Counted from the first letter of the stretch, positions 12,952 to 23,928 are shown. The stretch: DNA of 64,000 nucleotides from Lactarius indigo (GCA_025766275.1 JAFKAC010000004.1:1302001-1366000); one strand, 5' to 3'. Numbers and translations are program-made. Notes: generated by a model not told the origin, from the letters alone.

Positions 12952-14100
12952 AGAACACGAAGGGGCAATGGTAATAATGTTATTAAATTATTAAGTGTGG
13001 GAAATCAACAAAAGTTGCACCCTTTATTATATCGATTAGTCTAATATTATTATTACATCGAAGAGTAATATTACACCGTCCTCATCTTGATCATTACTTC
13101 CATGAACCTGCCTTGTGCTGACAATGCCTGTTGGGCACGCTGAGAACAGCTGGTGCCGATGACCCTGGTATCACGCTTTCTATATCCCCCCACACTGGCA
13201 CTGGTACTTGTCTTTCTTGATGAAGCTGGTCATCTTGATAATGAACACACCAAAATCGACAATCTCAATGACATTGAGTAATACCAGGACGAGTTCAGGG
13301 ACTTTGTCAATCTGATGGCACAAAATTGACGTGATCGTGATCGGGGGGTGGCGCCAAAGCTTTCTAGTGAGTATTATTACAATGCTTCCATATCCTCAGT
13401 CTGCTCATATGCAAATTCCATCGTCTCTTCCAATTTCACCCTCTCTTCCAGCACTACAGATGGTTCATTGGTGCCATCTTCCGTCTTCGACCACAAAGCC
13501 CACAAAGAGTCCAAGACGAGTGCCTTCTCCATCCAGCTCAAGAAGCTTTATTGTGACATCTCTGCTCTCGAGACAAAGATCTGACGATTCCTAGCTGAGG
13601 ACGGAATATTTGTCAACCCTAGTGGTGCCCAAGAACTTTCTCATCCTATTGCTATCACCTATGTCTCCGATGAGGTTGTCACACGTAAGTACCAGTACAA
13701 CAATCGCATGATCGATGAACTCGCATCCTTTTCTCCAATCATCAATAAAGTATGATTGTTCTTGAGAGCAATGCCGGCGCGTCATCGCCACACATAAGTA
13801 TCAACACAACAATCGCATGGCCGATCACTCAAACCCCTTTCTCCGATTATCTAGAAGAGTGCTGATCAATACAGTTGATCTAGACATCAATCATGTTGTA
13901 ACAGAACCATTCACGCCAGGATAGCAGGTGTCTTTGTACGTGGATGTGGACTTTCTAGGTGCTGTATTGAACCTTTTCTTTTGGCGATTGAAAGGCGACT
14001 ATAGGATATAAGAGGTAAGAAGTTGTTGTCATTGTCGACGCATCACTGATTCGCTGACTTTGTCCTTCCCATTGACTCTCACGAATATACTTTTTTTTAC
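12952..14100 (+). other. Intergenic stretch with a decayed coding remnant (about 13200-13690)
   Basis: No intact gene. On the plus strand the frame around 13348-13584 (APKLSSEYYYNASISSVCS, then KKLYCDISALETKI) reads like coding sequence and is bracketed by in-frame stops at both ends, with plausible coding continuations either side. I cannot name the protein. 12960-13080 is AT-rich. The 3' half (13690-14100) is presumably upstream sequence of the gene starting at 14101. Confidence 0.35.
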
Positions 14101-16345
14101 ATGGATGACAACGACAACAAATCACTTTCCTCACAGCCCAATTCCTTCCCTGATGGTTTGGAGTCAGACGATGAGGCGCTATTGCGGCCCATGGTGCCAT
14201 TGGATGTCGACAAGTTGACAGCTTCGCAACTGCGTGATGTCAGTCATACAATCTTGTCTGTTTTTGTGCTAACTGGACTTGACCTGTCACTCTTCTAGTC
14301 ACTCAAAAATATCCAGATTGATTACCAGTTACTTGTTGAGAAGTACAAGGCACTAAAAATTGATCGTGATGAGTTGGTGGCCTCTCGCAGGCCCACAAAT
14401 GCCGCAAGGGCTCCAAGGGGATCTTTATCCGGAGAGCTGAAGGAAATTTTGCATGCTGGGGGTAGGTTCTCCATGGTTGGGGAGCTTTGGGTTGACACCG
14501 CTACACTCGAGGTCCCCTTCCCTCAGAACTTCGATCCGCTCAATCCTGCACGCTATTCCCCCAATGATCCCCATGCCGAAGTCCACAGTGTTATGGCTGA
14601 GCTTTATTTAGATCTTGTGCCTAGCCTCTGGCAGTTACTTGCAGATCGCAATCGAAAGCGGTCCTTCATATCAATCGTAAGTTTCAATCGCCTCTGCACA
14701 TACCCCCAGACCGCGTCTCTGAATCAGTGATCCACATAATAGTTCTTGAAGCAATTGAACCAGGAACAGGCAAATTCGGTGCACTTGGTGCGCACTTATG
14801 CGAGCCACGTGCTTGAGGTCGACTCTACTTTTTTCTTGAAAACTTTCGACCGTACAAGTGCCCCAGTGCTACATCGGCTCCTTGAAAACCCTGGGAAGCC
14901 ATCCGAACTGTATCCACTTTGGCCACGGCTTCTATTCCCCGACCAGGACACCTCGAGTACCCATCCATTCCAGTGCATGGCGCTAGTGAAGGTATGTATG
15001 AGTCTAAGAATCTTTGGTCTTGTGTACTGCTAACATGTTCTTCAGTTCCTTAAAATCATCTTGTACGGGCCCTCATCGATAGATGGTTCAGGTACTGGGA
15101 ATCGCGCGCCAAAAGCGGTCCTCTGGGGTGTGAAAAGGACCACCACAGGGATGATTGCAATGGCAGCGACCCTCGTATGTTATGCCCTAGCAGGGGCGTG
15201 GGTTCTAAAGGTTTCTAGTCACACAAGTACCAAGTAAAGACTTCTATTGTCTTATTGCTATGAAATACAAGTGGTGAAAGTGTGGCACAGGGTGCAGCAC
15301 TACTCTGTAATATAGGACTCCTCGTCCGAAGTGTCTGACACTTCTCTACACTTGATCTTGCTAGTGCACAGAGTATAACAGGTGTGACGCGTTGATATAG
15401 TTCAACTGCAAAGACTTCGAAGTGTCCTGGTTAGGGACTGAGGTAGGGGATGCACAAGAAGAGGGGAATAAGACGAAGTCACACCAAAGTACGGAGGCAA
15501 GGTTGCTAGATTGCAAACGAAGCCAAGTCTGGCTTTCTACGGTCTATGGTACAGGTTTATATAGGACAGGGTTCCAAACAACATGAACACAAGTCCACAC
15601 AATATCAAAGAAACCAAACGGAGCAAACAGAAGTTTGAATCAGAAGGAACAACGCCACTTAGTAGCAGTAGCTCTTTTGGTAACAAGGTATAGTACAGAA
15701 GGGGAAAGGCAGGGTGGAGACATACTGTGACTGAGGTCCGAAGCGTCGGATCATAACATCGTAAGTCATAGTGTTGTGATGTCCTCCTTTACTGACCCGA
15801 TTTATTAGCTCATATATGCATGCAGCCAAGACCAGTCATTTATGAGGACCAAGGGCCCCAGTGGCATTATTTGGAAGGAACGCTTCAAGTTGTACAAGGA
15901 ATCCATCATTCGTTTTCCCATTAGCTACCGCACAGAACTATTTTCTTGGTTTAACAGCCACCTCTTCAAAATGGACTTGGAAGCTGCGACTAGTTCATCT
16001 GGCACAGGTTCCCTCAATCAAGGCCATGGAGGAGACATCGAAGATCTACTCAAATGCCTCCAGCAAGCTGAACTTTCTGAAGTCACCTGCTTATCTAGCC
16101 CTCCAGCCCATGTGGCTCAGCCCATGGGTGCTGCTGACGACGATCCAGCACTGATTCCTTACACTCAATCCCCTAGTTCTAATGGTGTGCGGGGTCCAGC
16201 CCCTGTCAATGATCAGATGGGGCAACCCCCGAAGGACGCAAACACCATTGACACAAAACTTATGGCAGATGACCATGAGCTGGACATTGCAGTGCGTCGC
16301 CCCAAGCATCAGTCTAAAAAGAAGCAGCCACCACTCAAAAGGTGA
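14101..16345 (+). CDS. DUF6698-like hypothetical protein, five exons
   Basis: Predicted exons 14101-14238, 14299-14676, 14743-14991, 15046-15174 and 15809-16345 join without a stop into about 476 residues. Introns are GTCAGT...CTAG (60 nt), GTAAGT...ATAG (66 nt), GTATGT...TCAG (54 nt) and a fourth that now contains a solo LTR (GTATGT donor at 15175, acceptor TTATTAG at 15808). The stretch FLKIILYGPSSIDGSGTGNR, then AVLWGVKRTTTGMIAMAATL, followed after the intron by GPSGIIWKERFKLYKESII, resembles the DUF6698 domain as I remember it from basidiomycetes; its function is unknown. The C-terminus is low-complexity and ends in a basic KKKQPPLKR. Start chosen as the first ATG giving an acidic leader (MDDNDNKSLS). 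Confidence 0.6.
15178..15758. mobile_element. Solo LTR (581 bp) in intron 4 of the DUF6698-like gene
   Basis: Begins TGTTATG and ends CATAACA, a 7-bp terminal inverted repeat, and is flanked by tcgta at 15173-15177 and 15759-15763. No internal retroelement sequence and no partner LTR, so it is a solo LTR. Its family is not otherwise present in this window. A TTTATATAGG box is near 15553-15562 but I cannot assign its orientation. Confidence 0.85.
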
Positions 16346-16625
16346 AACCAACGACGAAAGCCACTAATAAGAGAACAGTACCTGTTCCCTCACCAATAGA
16401 CTCCTAGAGTTCTGTCTAGTTTAGTTGATCTATTAGACTCGGACATTGAGAGACAGAGTCGTCTGAAACGTGAGATATCCTTTCCGGTTTAGTTTTCTAC
16501 AAACCGTCGCACTTCTTGATCAAGTCCTCACCATCCTCGGTCCTTGTGAGAATTGGGGCTCTGTCCTCATGGGCATGAATGGCAATGAAGCTACCTGGGA
16601 GTTGATTAGGCTGAATGCGACATAT
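16346..16625 (+). other. Gap, then coding fragment interrupted by element E
   Basis: 16346-16484 shows nothing recognisable. From about 16485 (after an AG acceptor-like TTTAG) a frame reading QTVALLDQVLTILGPCENWG runs open to 16625, the insertion point of element E, and continues after the TSD at 24442 to a TAG at 24508-24510. Continuity across the insertion site supports real coding sequence, perhaps a last exon of an unknown gene or of the DUF6698-like gene. I do not recognise the protein. Confidence 0.4.
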
Positions 16626-17133
16626 TGTTACGCTCCACCGGCGTTAGTCCGACTTGGACTTCGAGAAGGCGTAATCGACTTAGCAAAAGTCAGGCGAATG
16701 GGGATCACGTGTCAACCCAACGCGAGGTGAACAGGGGCACACTGGCACACGCTGCACCTAAAGGTAAAGAGGATGGTTCCTTGGCGAACCGGAGTGGATG
16801 CACGCTTAGTTCAAGACTAAGGCAGACAAGAGGCGAGTCAAGTGGTGGATTGAAGAAGACCAAGATGGGGACTCTTGGTCTTCCGAGTCGACTACTTATA
16901 CAGATACGCGCGGGCTTTAAAGCGCCGCTGGAACAGTACGTAACCAATAGCGTAACTAGCTCGAACCCTAGTACAGCTATCCTAGGAATGAGTCATACAT
17001 GAGTCGCAATCACATGCGAACTACTTATGCTGACTGATGTGAAGTAAGAGTCCATGACTAATATCAACGTCGGACCATAGTCATAACCGGTCATGAGTCG
17101 TGTGTAGTGAGTCATCAAGTCCGTACCGTAACA
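16626..17133 (-). repeat. 3' LTR of element E
   Basis: 508 bp, TGTTACG...CGTAACA. Outer edge abuts TSD catat, inner edge abuts the polypurine tract. Confidence 0.93.
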
Positions 17134-17165
17134 TCACCCCCTTTTCAGGAGTGAGGCCCACCTCA

Positions 17166-20100
17166 CTAATCCGCTACTGATTCTTGCCTCATCCGCTCCG
17201 CTTCATCTTCCATTCGTGCCAGTATGTTAGCCCTTTCAAGACGATAAAGACTGTCCTTTTTATCCTGAACCACCATCTCCTTTTCCAGCTGCAACTGCCA
17301 GATCCGCTTCTCCAGCTGGTCCTCGGCAAAGGCGAATTGCCGGAACCGGCGCAACTCTTGGATGAGAGTGACATCCCCAATGCGCATGAGCAGCAGGTCT
17401 GTGGGGTGTCGATCGCGAAGCATGAAATACTCCTCGTGTGGGATGAACGCGCGGTTGTTCTTTGGGAGATGAGGAGTGGCGTAGAGGGGTTTACCATAAA
17501 GGAAGCCCGACCCCGGAGCTAGTCCGAGTACGAAGGGGTCTCCTCCTCGGATAACTTGTACATGGGTTGCTTGTATCGTTGGTCCGTTGGGGAGTTTGAT
17601 TGGGAACGGAATGTAATCGGGTCCTCTATTGACCCGGAACCCCTCAGGGATGATGGCCCTGGTTGCTGGGTCTCGTTCCCCCATTGGTGTATAACGAGCC
17701 GCTTGTGCCACGGCGACTCGTCCTCGGTGTAAAGGCCCCCCCGCTGCGTCGACGAGGTAGGGAGTGGCGGCTGGATCTTCAGCGTAGAATTCATGATTGA
17801 GGAATGCGTGCCTGATGGGGTAGTGGTCTCCAAGCTCGTCCTCATCCTCATCTTCGTCCAGTACTCCTTCCGCTCTTTCATCATCCGACGTCGGCAGGCG
17901 GCGATATGCAGTTGCTCCCGCTGCCACCGCACCGCCGTCTCCTTCCATTCTTGTTCGTACTTCTTCATGGCGTCGGGTGGTTGCACCGTGCGGGACAGCT
18001 GCTTGAAGCCGAAAAAGCTCGTCTTCCGTGAGGAAGACTTCGGGCTCACCGGTGTTGGGATTTGTGAGGGCGTACATTGGCGGAGGTGCTGGTTGAGTTG
18101 TTGCTGGATCGTCGTCGAGAGTTCCCTGTACGGGCACAGGGAATCGTTGCAGTGTCTGGTGCAGTTCTTCACCAGTGATAGGGCCGTCTTCCTCATGCTG
18201 CACGGAGGGACGGCCTCCTCCTGTAGTTCTAGTGGTTGCGGCGTTGTTGGTGGAGTCGGGGTCAACAAGCGTGGTGGAGGTGTCGTTGACGAGGGTAGAG
18301 AGGAGTGCGAGCTGGTCATTGCGTCGAGTAGAGGACATGAAGTGAATGGGAGATGGGGACTTATCACGACAAGAGGCTCTCCTTATATGTGTTTCTCTGT
18401 CGGGGTTGGAATGTTGGAAGTCCCAAACGGCTTCGTCGGCAAACACGTCATCCTTATCTATCCATTGATTGTCCGAGTCTGGATAGCCCTTCCATTTGAC
18501 AAGGTATTGTAGCCGACGTCTTCTGCCGAACCGCCGAGAGTCTAGAATCTTCTTGACCTCATATTCTTCCTCGTTATCAACCAAATCAGGTGGCGGGCGC
18601 TGATAGTTTGGTCCGTGCGTGGGTGTCTCGCGATAAGGTGTGAGAAGATCTATGTGGAAAACGTCGTGGATGCTCCACTGTGTGGGAAGTTCGAGGCGAT
18701 AGTTGACAGGGGACATCACCTGGATGACCTTAAATGGTCCGTGCCGTTTGGCCGCTAGTTTTGCGGTTGGTTGATGAGTGCGTAAGTGGCGTCCTTCTAG
18801 CCATACGAGGTTTCCTTCTTTGAACTTGGGCGTATCTTTGTGTTTGACCCATGACTTTTGCGCCCGGAGCATGCAGGAGAAAGCGCGCTGTCGCGCTTGC
18901 TTGAATTGGTCTAGTCTTAGCGACACTTGTGGGATAGGGGAAGGCCTATCGGTCCAATCAGCGCGAGGATTGAACCCGGATAAGAGAAAGAAGGGGGACT
19001 CCCTCGTGGTCTCATTAGGCCAATTGTTATGCGTGAATTCCGCCATGGGCAGATAGCGGACCCAGTCGTCTTGTCGCTCATTTACCCAGAAGCGGAGATA
19101 TTGTTCCAGCCATTGATTTGTTCGTTCCGATTGGCCGTCGGTTCTGGGGTGATAAGCAGTTGAGATATTTTGGCTGATGCCAAGGATTTTGCATATCTCT
19201 CGCATGAACTTGGATGCGAAGCGGGGGTCTCGGTCACTGATAACGCGCGAGGGGAGTCCGAATCGTGGGAAGACGTGAGAAACATACAGGGCGGCCGTTC
19301 CTTCTGCCGTTATCTCTTCATTACAAGGGATGAAGATGGCAGCTTTGGTGCAATCGTGATCTGTCACCGTGAGAATAGAGTCGTAACCGCGAGAGACAGG
19401 GAGTTTGGTAATAAAGTCCACGGCGATAGTCTCGAATGGTAGGGCTTCCGGTTTTGGGTAAATAGGTTGTAGAGGTGCTCTGATTGGTCGAAGGTTAGCT
19501 TTGTGCCGCTGACACTCCGCGCACCCTTTGACATAATCCACGACATCATTCTTCATTTGCGGCCACCAGTAATGTCGTTCAGTGAGTTGGAGAGTCCGTT
19601 TAATACCTGGGTGGCCATAGACAGGGGAGTCATGGTGAGCAGCGATGATGGTGCGCTTGTCATGGATGCCGCCGGTGACTACTCGGCGTCCGTCTTTATA
19701 CCATGTCCCTTCGATGTCTTTTAGCCTATGGGCATCAACCCAGGGTCTCAACTTAGCTGTGTCTTGTTCGTAAATGGGGTGTTCTGGTGTCATTTCCACA
19801 GGAAGGATCTCGGGTCTCCAGTGAGGGTGCCGCGGTTCTTCTAGTGTGGTGGCGCGTGCAAAGACGCTTTCTGGTAATACAGTTATCCCTTCGTTATCGC
19901 TTTCTCCCTGATCGTAGTCTGGTCTTCGTGATAATGCATCAGCGCGGCCGTTGGAAGTTCCTTTAATGTGGTGAATCTCGAAGTCGTATTCCGAGAGTTC
20001 AAGTACTTCCCTAGCTACACGCCTGCTAATCTTTTGCGGCGATTTCCAGTATTGTAAGTTAAGGTGGTCCGAGAATACCTTGATTTTGTGGTGAGATCCC

Positions 20101-21971
20101 GCCAAAAGGGGTCTCCAATGACGAAAGGCTTTGACGATTGCCAGGAGTTCGAGGTCGTAGATGTCATAATTGCGCTCGGCTTCGCTGAGGGTTGACGAAT
20201 AATAACCGATGGGGTGTCGTTTACCGTCTGCTTTACGCTGGAGGAGAACGGCTCCAGTGGCAAATCCCGACGCATCAACTTCTAGTTCGAATTGTTGCGT
20301 GAGGTCGGGATGCGCTAGGACAGGTTCGCTGGTGACGAGGGTTTTGAGGTCTTGGAATGCCTTTTCTTCTTCGGTTCCCCAATGCCATTCGGTGTCTTTG
20401 CGGGTAAGTTTGTTGAGGGGGCGTGCTTTGGTCGCGAAACCTCGTATAAAAGGACGGTAAAAATTGCAGAAACCGAGAAAAGAGCGGACATCCTTGACCT
20501 TCGTCGGTGTAGGCCAGTCCTTGATGCCTGAAATTTTGACGGGGTCCATGCGTGTCACCCCCTTTTCAAGGATTACCCCCAGGTAATCCATGCGCGGGGA
20601 GTGGAAGAGACATTTTTCGAGCTTGTAATACAAATCATGCTCCGTGGATACACGGAGCACGTCTTTGACAGCTTCAATGTGATCGTGAAGCGAGTAGTTA
20701 AGTCCTGTAGCGATGCCGATATCATCCATGTAGACACGAATAACTGTGCCGCGTTGTTCGTGTTTTGCGATGATGTCCCTGAAGATGAAGTTCATCATAG
20801 TCTGGAACGTCGCCGGAGAGTTGGTTAAGCCGAAAAACATCACCGTAGGTTCGAATAAGCCGTAACGCGTTTTGAACGCTGCCTTCTCTTCGTCCCCTTC
20901 CTTGATTCGTACATTGTTATACCCCCATCTGACATCGAGTTTAGTGTAAATATGAGCGTTGCTGAGGTCAGTGATGAGATCGGAGATGAGGGGAAGGGGG
21001 TATTGATTGCGGATGGTGACCGCGTTGATTTTTCGGTAGTCCTGGACTGGTCGCAACTTCCCATCCTTCTTTTTGATGAAGAAGAAGGATGACGCATAAG
21101 GAGATTTCGAAGGTCGTATATACCCTTTCTTCAGTTGTTCGTCGATCCATTCGCGTAGTTTCTTGTCCTCTTCCTGGGTCATTGGATATATCTTACAGTC
21201 AATTGCGTCTGCGGTTCCTGGTTTGAACTCGATAGCATGATCCCAGGGTCTACTGGGCGGGAACCTGTCCGACGCTTCTTCACTGAAGAGGCGTTCAAAT
21301 TCTCGATATTCAGGAGGTAACTCAGCTTTAGTGACGTATTGTTGGGCCGCGATAGCAAGGTCAGTGGCGGTAGCTCGGATTCGACATCCTTCTTCAAACT
21401 GTTGCCGTTGCTCGTCCGTGATAACACAGGAATGTACTATTTCATAATCATCGCTTGGAACGGTGGTTGAGGCAATGACCGGCATTGTCTTAATATAAGG
21501 ATTAGTTGATCGAATAATGATAGGGAGCATATCCTCGTGGATGGCAGCTTGTGACCATTTGATGTGTGGGTCGTAGATGGCGAGCCAGGGGTATCCTAAC
21601 ACGATATCTTCGTTGCCGATGTCTGTAATAAGGAAGCGTATTTCCTTATGGATCCCTTTAGTTTGGACATCGACGTCGGTATAATGAGTGATACGCCCCG
21701 ATTTATTTTCTGTGTTATCGATGTTCCATATTTTCTTTGGAATATTGAGTTGTTTGGTCCCAAACCCCATCCTTTTTGCGAAAGATGGTTTCATGAAGCA
21801 ATGCGTGGCTCCACTGTCGACTAATGCTCGTATGTCGGCCATTGCGTAACTGGTGCGAATCGATACTGGAACTCTCATAGAACGATAGCGAGTCATGATT
21901 ACACTGTTACAATTAACTGCCCTCACCCAGGCCGATGGGTTCAGGCGTCCTGAAAACCCTCCTTTTTCCAC
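17166..21971 (-). CDS. pol: Pol of element E (PR-RT-RNaseH-IN-chromodomain)
   Basis: Open frame of about 1600 codons in the -1 frame relative to gag, expected as a Gag-Pol fusion by frameshifting at 21953-21959. Order: aspartic protease (ALVDSGATHCFMKP), reverse transcriptase with VYMDD, RNase H (ELEVDASGFATGAVLL), integrase with an HHCC zinc region (PVYGHPGIKRTLQLTERHYW ... CAECQ) and catalytic D-D-E (ALDF-equivalent VDFITKLP, ISDRDPRF, QSERTNQWLEQYL), chromodomain (EEYEVKKILDSRRFGRRRRL ... WKGYPDSDNQWIDKDD), then a C-terminal extension of about 400 residues with VRGGDPFVLG-type and YGKPLYATP motifs and a predicted coiled coil. No disruption seen. The listed 5' end is the open-frame limit (a GTG), not a real start. 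Confidence 0.93.
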   Translation of the reverse strand: MEKGGFSGRLNPSAWVRAVNCNSVIMTRYRSMRVPVSIRTSYAMADIRALVDSGATHCFMKPSFAKRMGFGTKQLNIPKKIWNIDNTENKSGRITHYTDVDVQTKGIHKEIRFLITDIGNEDIVLGYPWLAIYDPHIKWSQAAIHEDMLPIIIRSTNPYIKTMPVIASTTVPSDDYEIVHSCVITDEQRQQFEEGCRIRATATDLAIAAQQYVTKAELPPEYREFERLFSEEASDRFPPSRPWDHAIEFKPGTADAIDCKIYPMTQEEDKKLREWIDEQLKKGYIRPSKSPYASSFFFIKKKDGKLRPVQDYRKINAVTIRNQYPLPLISDLITDLSNAHIYTKLDVRWGYNNVRIKEGDEEKAAFKTRYGLFEPTVMFFGLTNSPATFQTMMNFIFRDIIAKHEQRGTVIRVYMDDIGIATGLNYSLHDHIEAVKDVLRVSTEHDLYYKLEKCLFHSPRMDYLGVILEKGVTRMDPVKISGIKDWPTPTKVKDVRSFLGFCNFYRPFIRGFATKARPLNKLTRKDTEWHWGTEEEKAFQDLKTLVTSEPVLAHPDLTQQFELEVDASGFATGAVLLQRKADGKRHPIGYYSSTLSEAERNYDIYDLELLAIVKAFRHWRPLLAGSHHKIKVFSDHLNLQYWKSPQKISRRVAREVLELSEYDFEIHHIKGTSNGRADALSRRPDYDQGESDNEGITVLPESVFARATTLEEPRHPHWRPEILPVEMTPEHPIYEQDTAKLRPWVDAHRLKDIEGTWYKDGRRVVTGGIHDKRTIIAAHHDSPVYGHPGIKRTLQLTERHYWWPQMKNDVVDYVKGCAECQRHKANLRPIRAPLQPIYPKPEALPFETIAVDFITKLPVSRGYDSILTVTDHDCTKAAIFIPCNEEITAEGTAALYVSHVFPRFGLPSRVISDRDPRFASKFMREICKILGISQNISTAYHPRTDGQSERTNQWLEQYLRFWVNERQDDWVRYLPMAEFTHNNWPNETTRESPFFLLSGFNPRADWTDRPSPIPQVSLRLDQFKQARQRAFSCMLRAQKSWVKHKDTPKFKEGNLVWLEGRHLRTHQPTAKLAAKRHGPFKVIQVMSPVNYRLELPTQWSIHDVFHIDLLTPYRETPTHGPNYQRPPPDLVDNEEEYEVKKILDSRRFGRRRRLQYLVKWKGYPDSDNQWIDKDDVFADEAVWDFQHSNPDRETHIRRASCRDKSPSPIHFMSSTRRNDQLALLSTLVNDTSTTLVDPDSTNNAATTRTTGGGRPSVQHEEDGPITGEELHQTLQRFPVPVQGTLDDDPATTQPAPPPMYALTNPNTGEPEVFLTEDELFRLQAAVPHGATTRRHEEVRTRMEGDGGAVAAGATAYRRLPTSDDERAEGVLDEDEDEDELGDHYPIRHAFLNHEFYAEDPAATPYLVDAAGGPLHRGRVAVAQAARYTPMGERDPATRAIIPEGFRVNRGPDYIPFPIKLPNGPTIQATHVQVIRGGDPFVLGLAPGSGFLYGKPLYATPHLPKNNRAFIPHEEYFMLRDRHPTDLLLMRIGDVTLIQELRRFRQFAFAEDQLEKRIWQLQLEKEMVVQDKKDSLYRLERANILARMEDEAERMRQESVAD
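20557..20589 (-). other. Internal polypurine tract with adjacent hairpin in RT coding region (element E)
   Basis: Sense strand: perfect 8-bp inverted repeat GGATTACC-TGGG-GGTAATCC (20589-20570) followed by TTGAAAAGGGGGT (PPT core 20568-20557). The core TGAAAAGGGGGT is the same 12-mer that forms the 3' PPT beside the LTR. Candidate central polypurine tract. Confidence 0.6.
21919..21959 (-). promoter_or_regulatory. Programmed -1 frameshift signal of element E
   Basis: On the sense strand GGGTTTT (plus 21953-21959) lies in the gag register G|GGT|TTT, followed by a 6-nt spacer and a hairpin (21946-21919) whose 5' arm is GCCTGAACCCA and 3' arm TGGGTGAGGGC. It pairs as 4 bp, a tandem G-A mismatch and 5 bp around a 6-nt loop. 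The gag stop codon is inside the stem. Confidence 0.75.
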
Positions 21972-23908
21972 AATTGTTGGAGGATAATGTCCTTTACGTC
22001 GTCTGATTCTCCTGCTACTCCGTTAAGCCAGTCGCTGGCGCGCTGTTGAGGGGGCATTTCTTGGACCGCCCTGGTAGCGACTTCGGGCTCTTGTTGATAA
22101 TAGTCGGTATCAATATACCGACTGGTTGACGCTTGGGGTTGATAGTTTTCCCGTGGCTGTCTGCAATCTCGTGCCATATGCCCATCCTTTCTACAATTGT
22201 AGCAAGTGACTGGCCTTTGGTTATTGCGTCCTCCTCCTCTTTGGAGGAACCCTCCCCTTGGTCGGTATGGAGGACGAGGGGCGAGTATGTCTTCTGCCCC
22301 TGCAAGTCGCCCTCGGATTCGATCTGCAGAAGTATCCATGGCATTTGGATCACGGGGTAAATTTCTCGGTTGCCAAGAGCTCCTTGGCGGTCCTTGCCAT
22401 TGTCGCGACTGGCGTGGGCGTCCTTGTCCTTGTCCCGACGGTACCCCTTTGTTTAATACTGCCTTGAGGTGGAGGTATTGCTGTTGGCGAGTAGTCGCGG
22501 CTTCCTTCCATTCGCGATAGTTGCGGGGGTTGTCGAGGGTGTAGACTTTCTCATATAAGTCTTTTGGTAGTCCGCTTGCGAACAGATCCAACGTCTGGGG
22601 ATCATCGAGCCGATATTGAGCGCGGCGTATTAATTGTTCGAACTGGGTGCAATACTCATCTAGATTGCCTCCGATCATCTTGACTCCCTTTTTGAGCTCG
22701 TATTGAGCTTGCTCTTGTTCCATCGTATTGCGGAAACGCTGCATAAAGCTGCGTGTGAGTTCGTTCCATAATCCTTCACTCGTGCGGGGTACGCCAGTTT
22801 GTATCTGGCCGTTGAGCCAGGTGAGCATTGCTAATACCCATTCGCTAACGTTGACGCCCTTGATATAGGATAGGAAGAGTAAGGCTCTTCGGTAGGGTGT
22901 GGCCATTATGCCTTCATCTGCGTTCATGCCCCAGTAGACATGCCACTGGGTGAGAAACGCCTCAACCTTGGCACGTTCTCCGTCAAACACTGTGGGTGCT
23001 TCGCCAGCTAATTTGTTACTTGGAGGGGGAGCAATAGGACCGGCACCTGGTAATCCTCCTCCTGGAGGCCCTCCTCCTGGTGGTCTGCCCGGGAATCCTC
23101 CGGGGAACCCCCCAAATCCGGGTCCTCGAGATGGAGGTCCTCCTCCTCCTCTTGGCAGGTCGTTAGGAGGTCCGCCTCCTCCACTAGGAGGATCAGCGAC
23201 ATCGGGGCCGATTGCTCGGTGGATTGCTACGTCGTCGTCGGTCATTCGGTGGCCGGTATAGGGATTGATAGGGGCTCGGTTAGCTCGTGATTCTTCGGTG
23301 ATACGTCTCTGTTCTTCTAGGGCTATTTGATCCCTTGCTTCTGTAGTGAGCTGCAGCTCTTCGTGCGTAATAGTGGCAGTTGCCATTGCGACTGCCGGGC
23401 TATGAATGTGAATTACTTCGGGTTCGGGTTGGTGAATAGTTAACGACTCAGTTCGTTGTATGATGTGGTCGCCGATAGCTCCTAGGCTTGCTTCTTCGGC
23501 TGGTGTTGTTCCTCGACTTGGTGACTGCTGACTGTCAGAGGCTTCTTCTCCGCTGATTCCTTCGTCTGTATGTTCTTGTGCTTGTCCGTCAATGGGACCG
23601 TAATCTGCACGGCTATTAAGCTCTCGTGCGTCGATATCGCAGTTGTAGCTTCTTCCTGCTGGTCGTACAATATCCCAACGATGATCTATGGGATTCCAAG
23701 TAACCTCGACCCAACAAAGATGTTCGAAATTGAACTCAACGGGTCGGAAACGGTTAGGACCGTTGAACTCTACGAAATATCCAGTGTCTTCTCCTCTTTC
23801 CCTCCACTGTGCTGCTCCTAGGAATCTTGTTGGTACGTTGCGATCTCCTCGTCGTTCAATATGGTAGGGACGGAAAGACGTCCACTGGTCTCTGGTCGAG
23901 TACGCCAC
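21941..23908 (-). CDS. gag: Gag of element E (non-AUG start proposed)
   Basis: Capsid/nucleocapsid polyprotein that packages the element RNA in virus-like particles. The conserved frame begins at a GTG at 23908 just after the priming site; in-frame sequence continues upstream into the LTR without an ATG and is not conserved there. The first ATG in any frame is at 23386 (MATATIT). Order: conserved N-terminal domain (RRGDRNVPTRFLGAAQW, FRPVEFNFEHLCWVEVTW), acidic linker, Gly/Pro-rich linker, retrotransposon gag-like capsid region (FLTQWHVYWGMN, SYIKGVNVSEWVL), then one CCHC knuckle (CYNCRKDGHMARDC). The stop lies inside the -1 frameshift hairpin and overlaps pol. Confidence 0.88.
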   Translation of the reverse strand: MAYSTRDQWTSFRPYHIERRGDRNVPTRFLGAAQWRERGEDTGYFVEFNGPNRFRPVEFNFEHLCWVEVTWNPIDHRWDIVRPAGRSYNCDIDARELNSRADYGPIDGQAQEHTDEGISGEEASDSQQSPSRGTTPAEEASLGAIGDHIIQRTESLTIHQPEPEVIHIHSPAVAMATATITHEELQLTTEARDQIALEEQRRITEESRANRAPINPYTGHRMTDDDVAIHRAIGPDVADPPSGGGGPPNDLPRGGGGPPSRGPGFGGFPGGFPGRPPGGGPPGGGLPGAGPIAPPPSNKLAGEAPTVFDGERAKVEAFLTQWHVYWGMNADEGIMATPYRRALLFLSYIKGVNVSEWVLAMLTWLNGQIQTGVPRTSEGLWNELTRSFMQRFRNTMEQEQAQYELKKGVKMIGGNLDEYCTQFEQLIRRAQYRLDDPQTLDLFASGLPKDLYEKVYTLDNPRNYREWKEAATTRQQQYLHLKAVLNKGVPSGQGQGRPRQSRQWQGPPRSSWQPRNLPRDPNAMDTSADRIRGRLAGAEDILAPRPPYRPRGGFLQRGGGRNNQRPVTCYNCRKDGHMARDCRQPRENYQPQASTSRYIDTDYYQQEPEVATRAVQEMPPQQRASDWLNGVAGESDDVKDIILQQLWKKEGFQDA

Positions 23909-23928
23909 GATGAGGATCTTGGTCTTAA

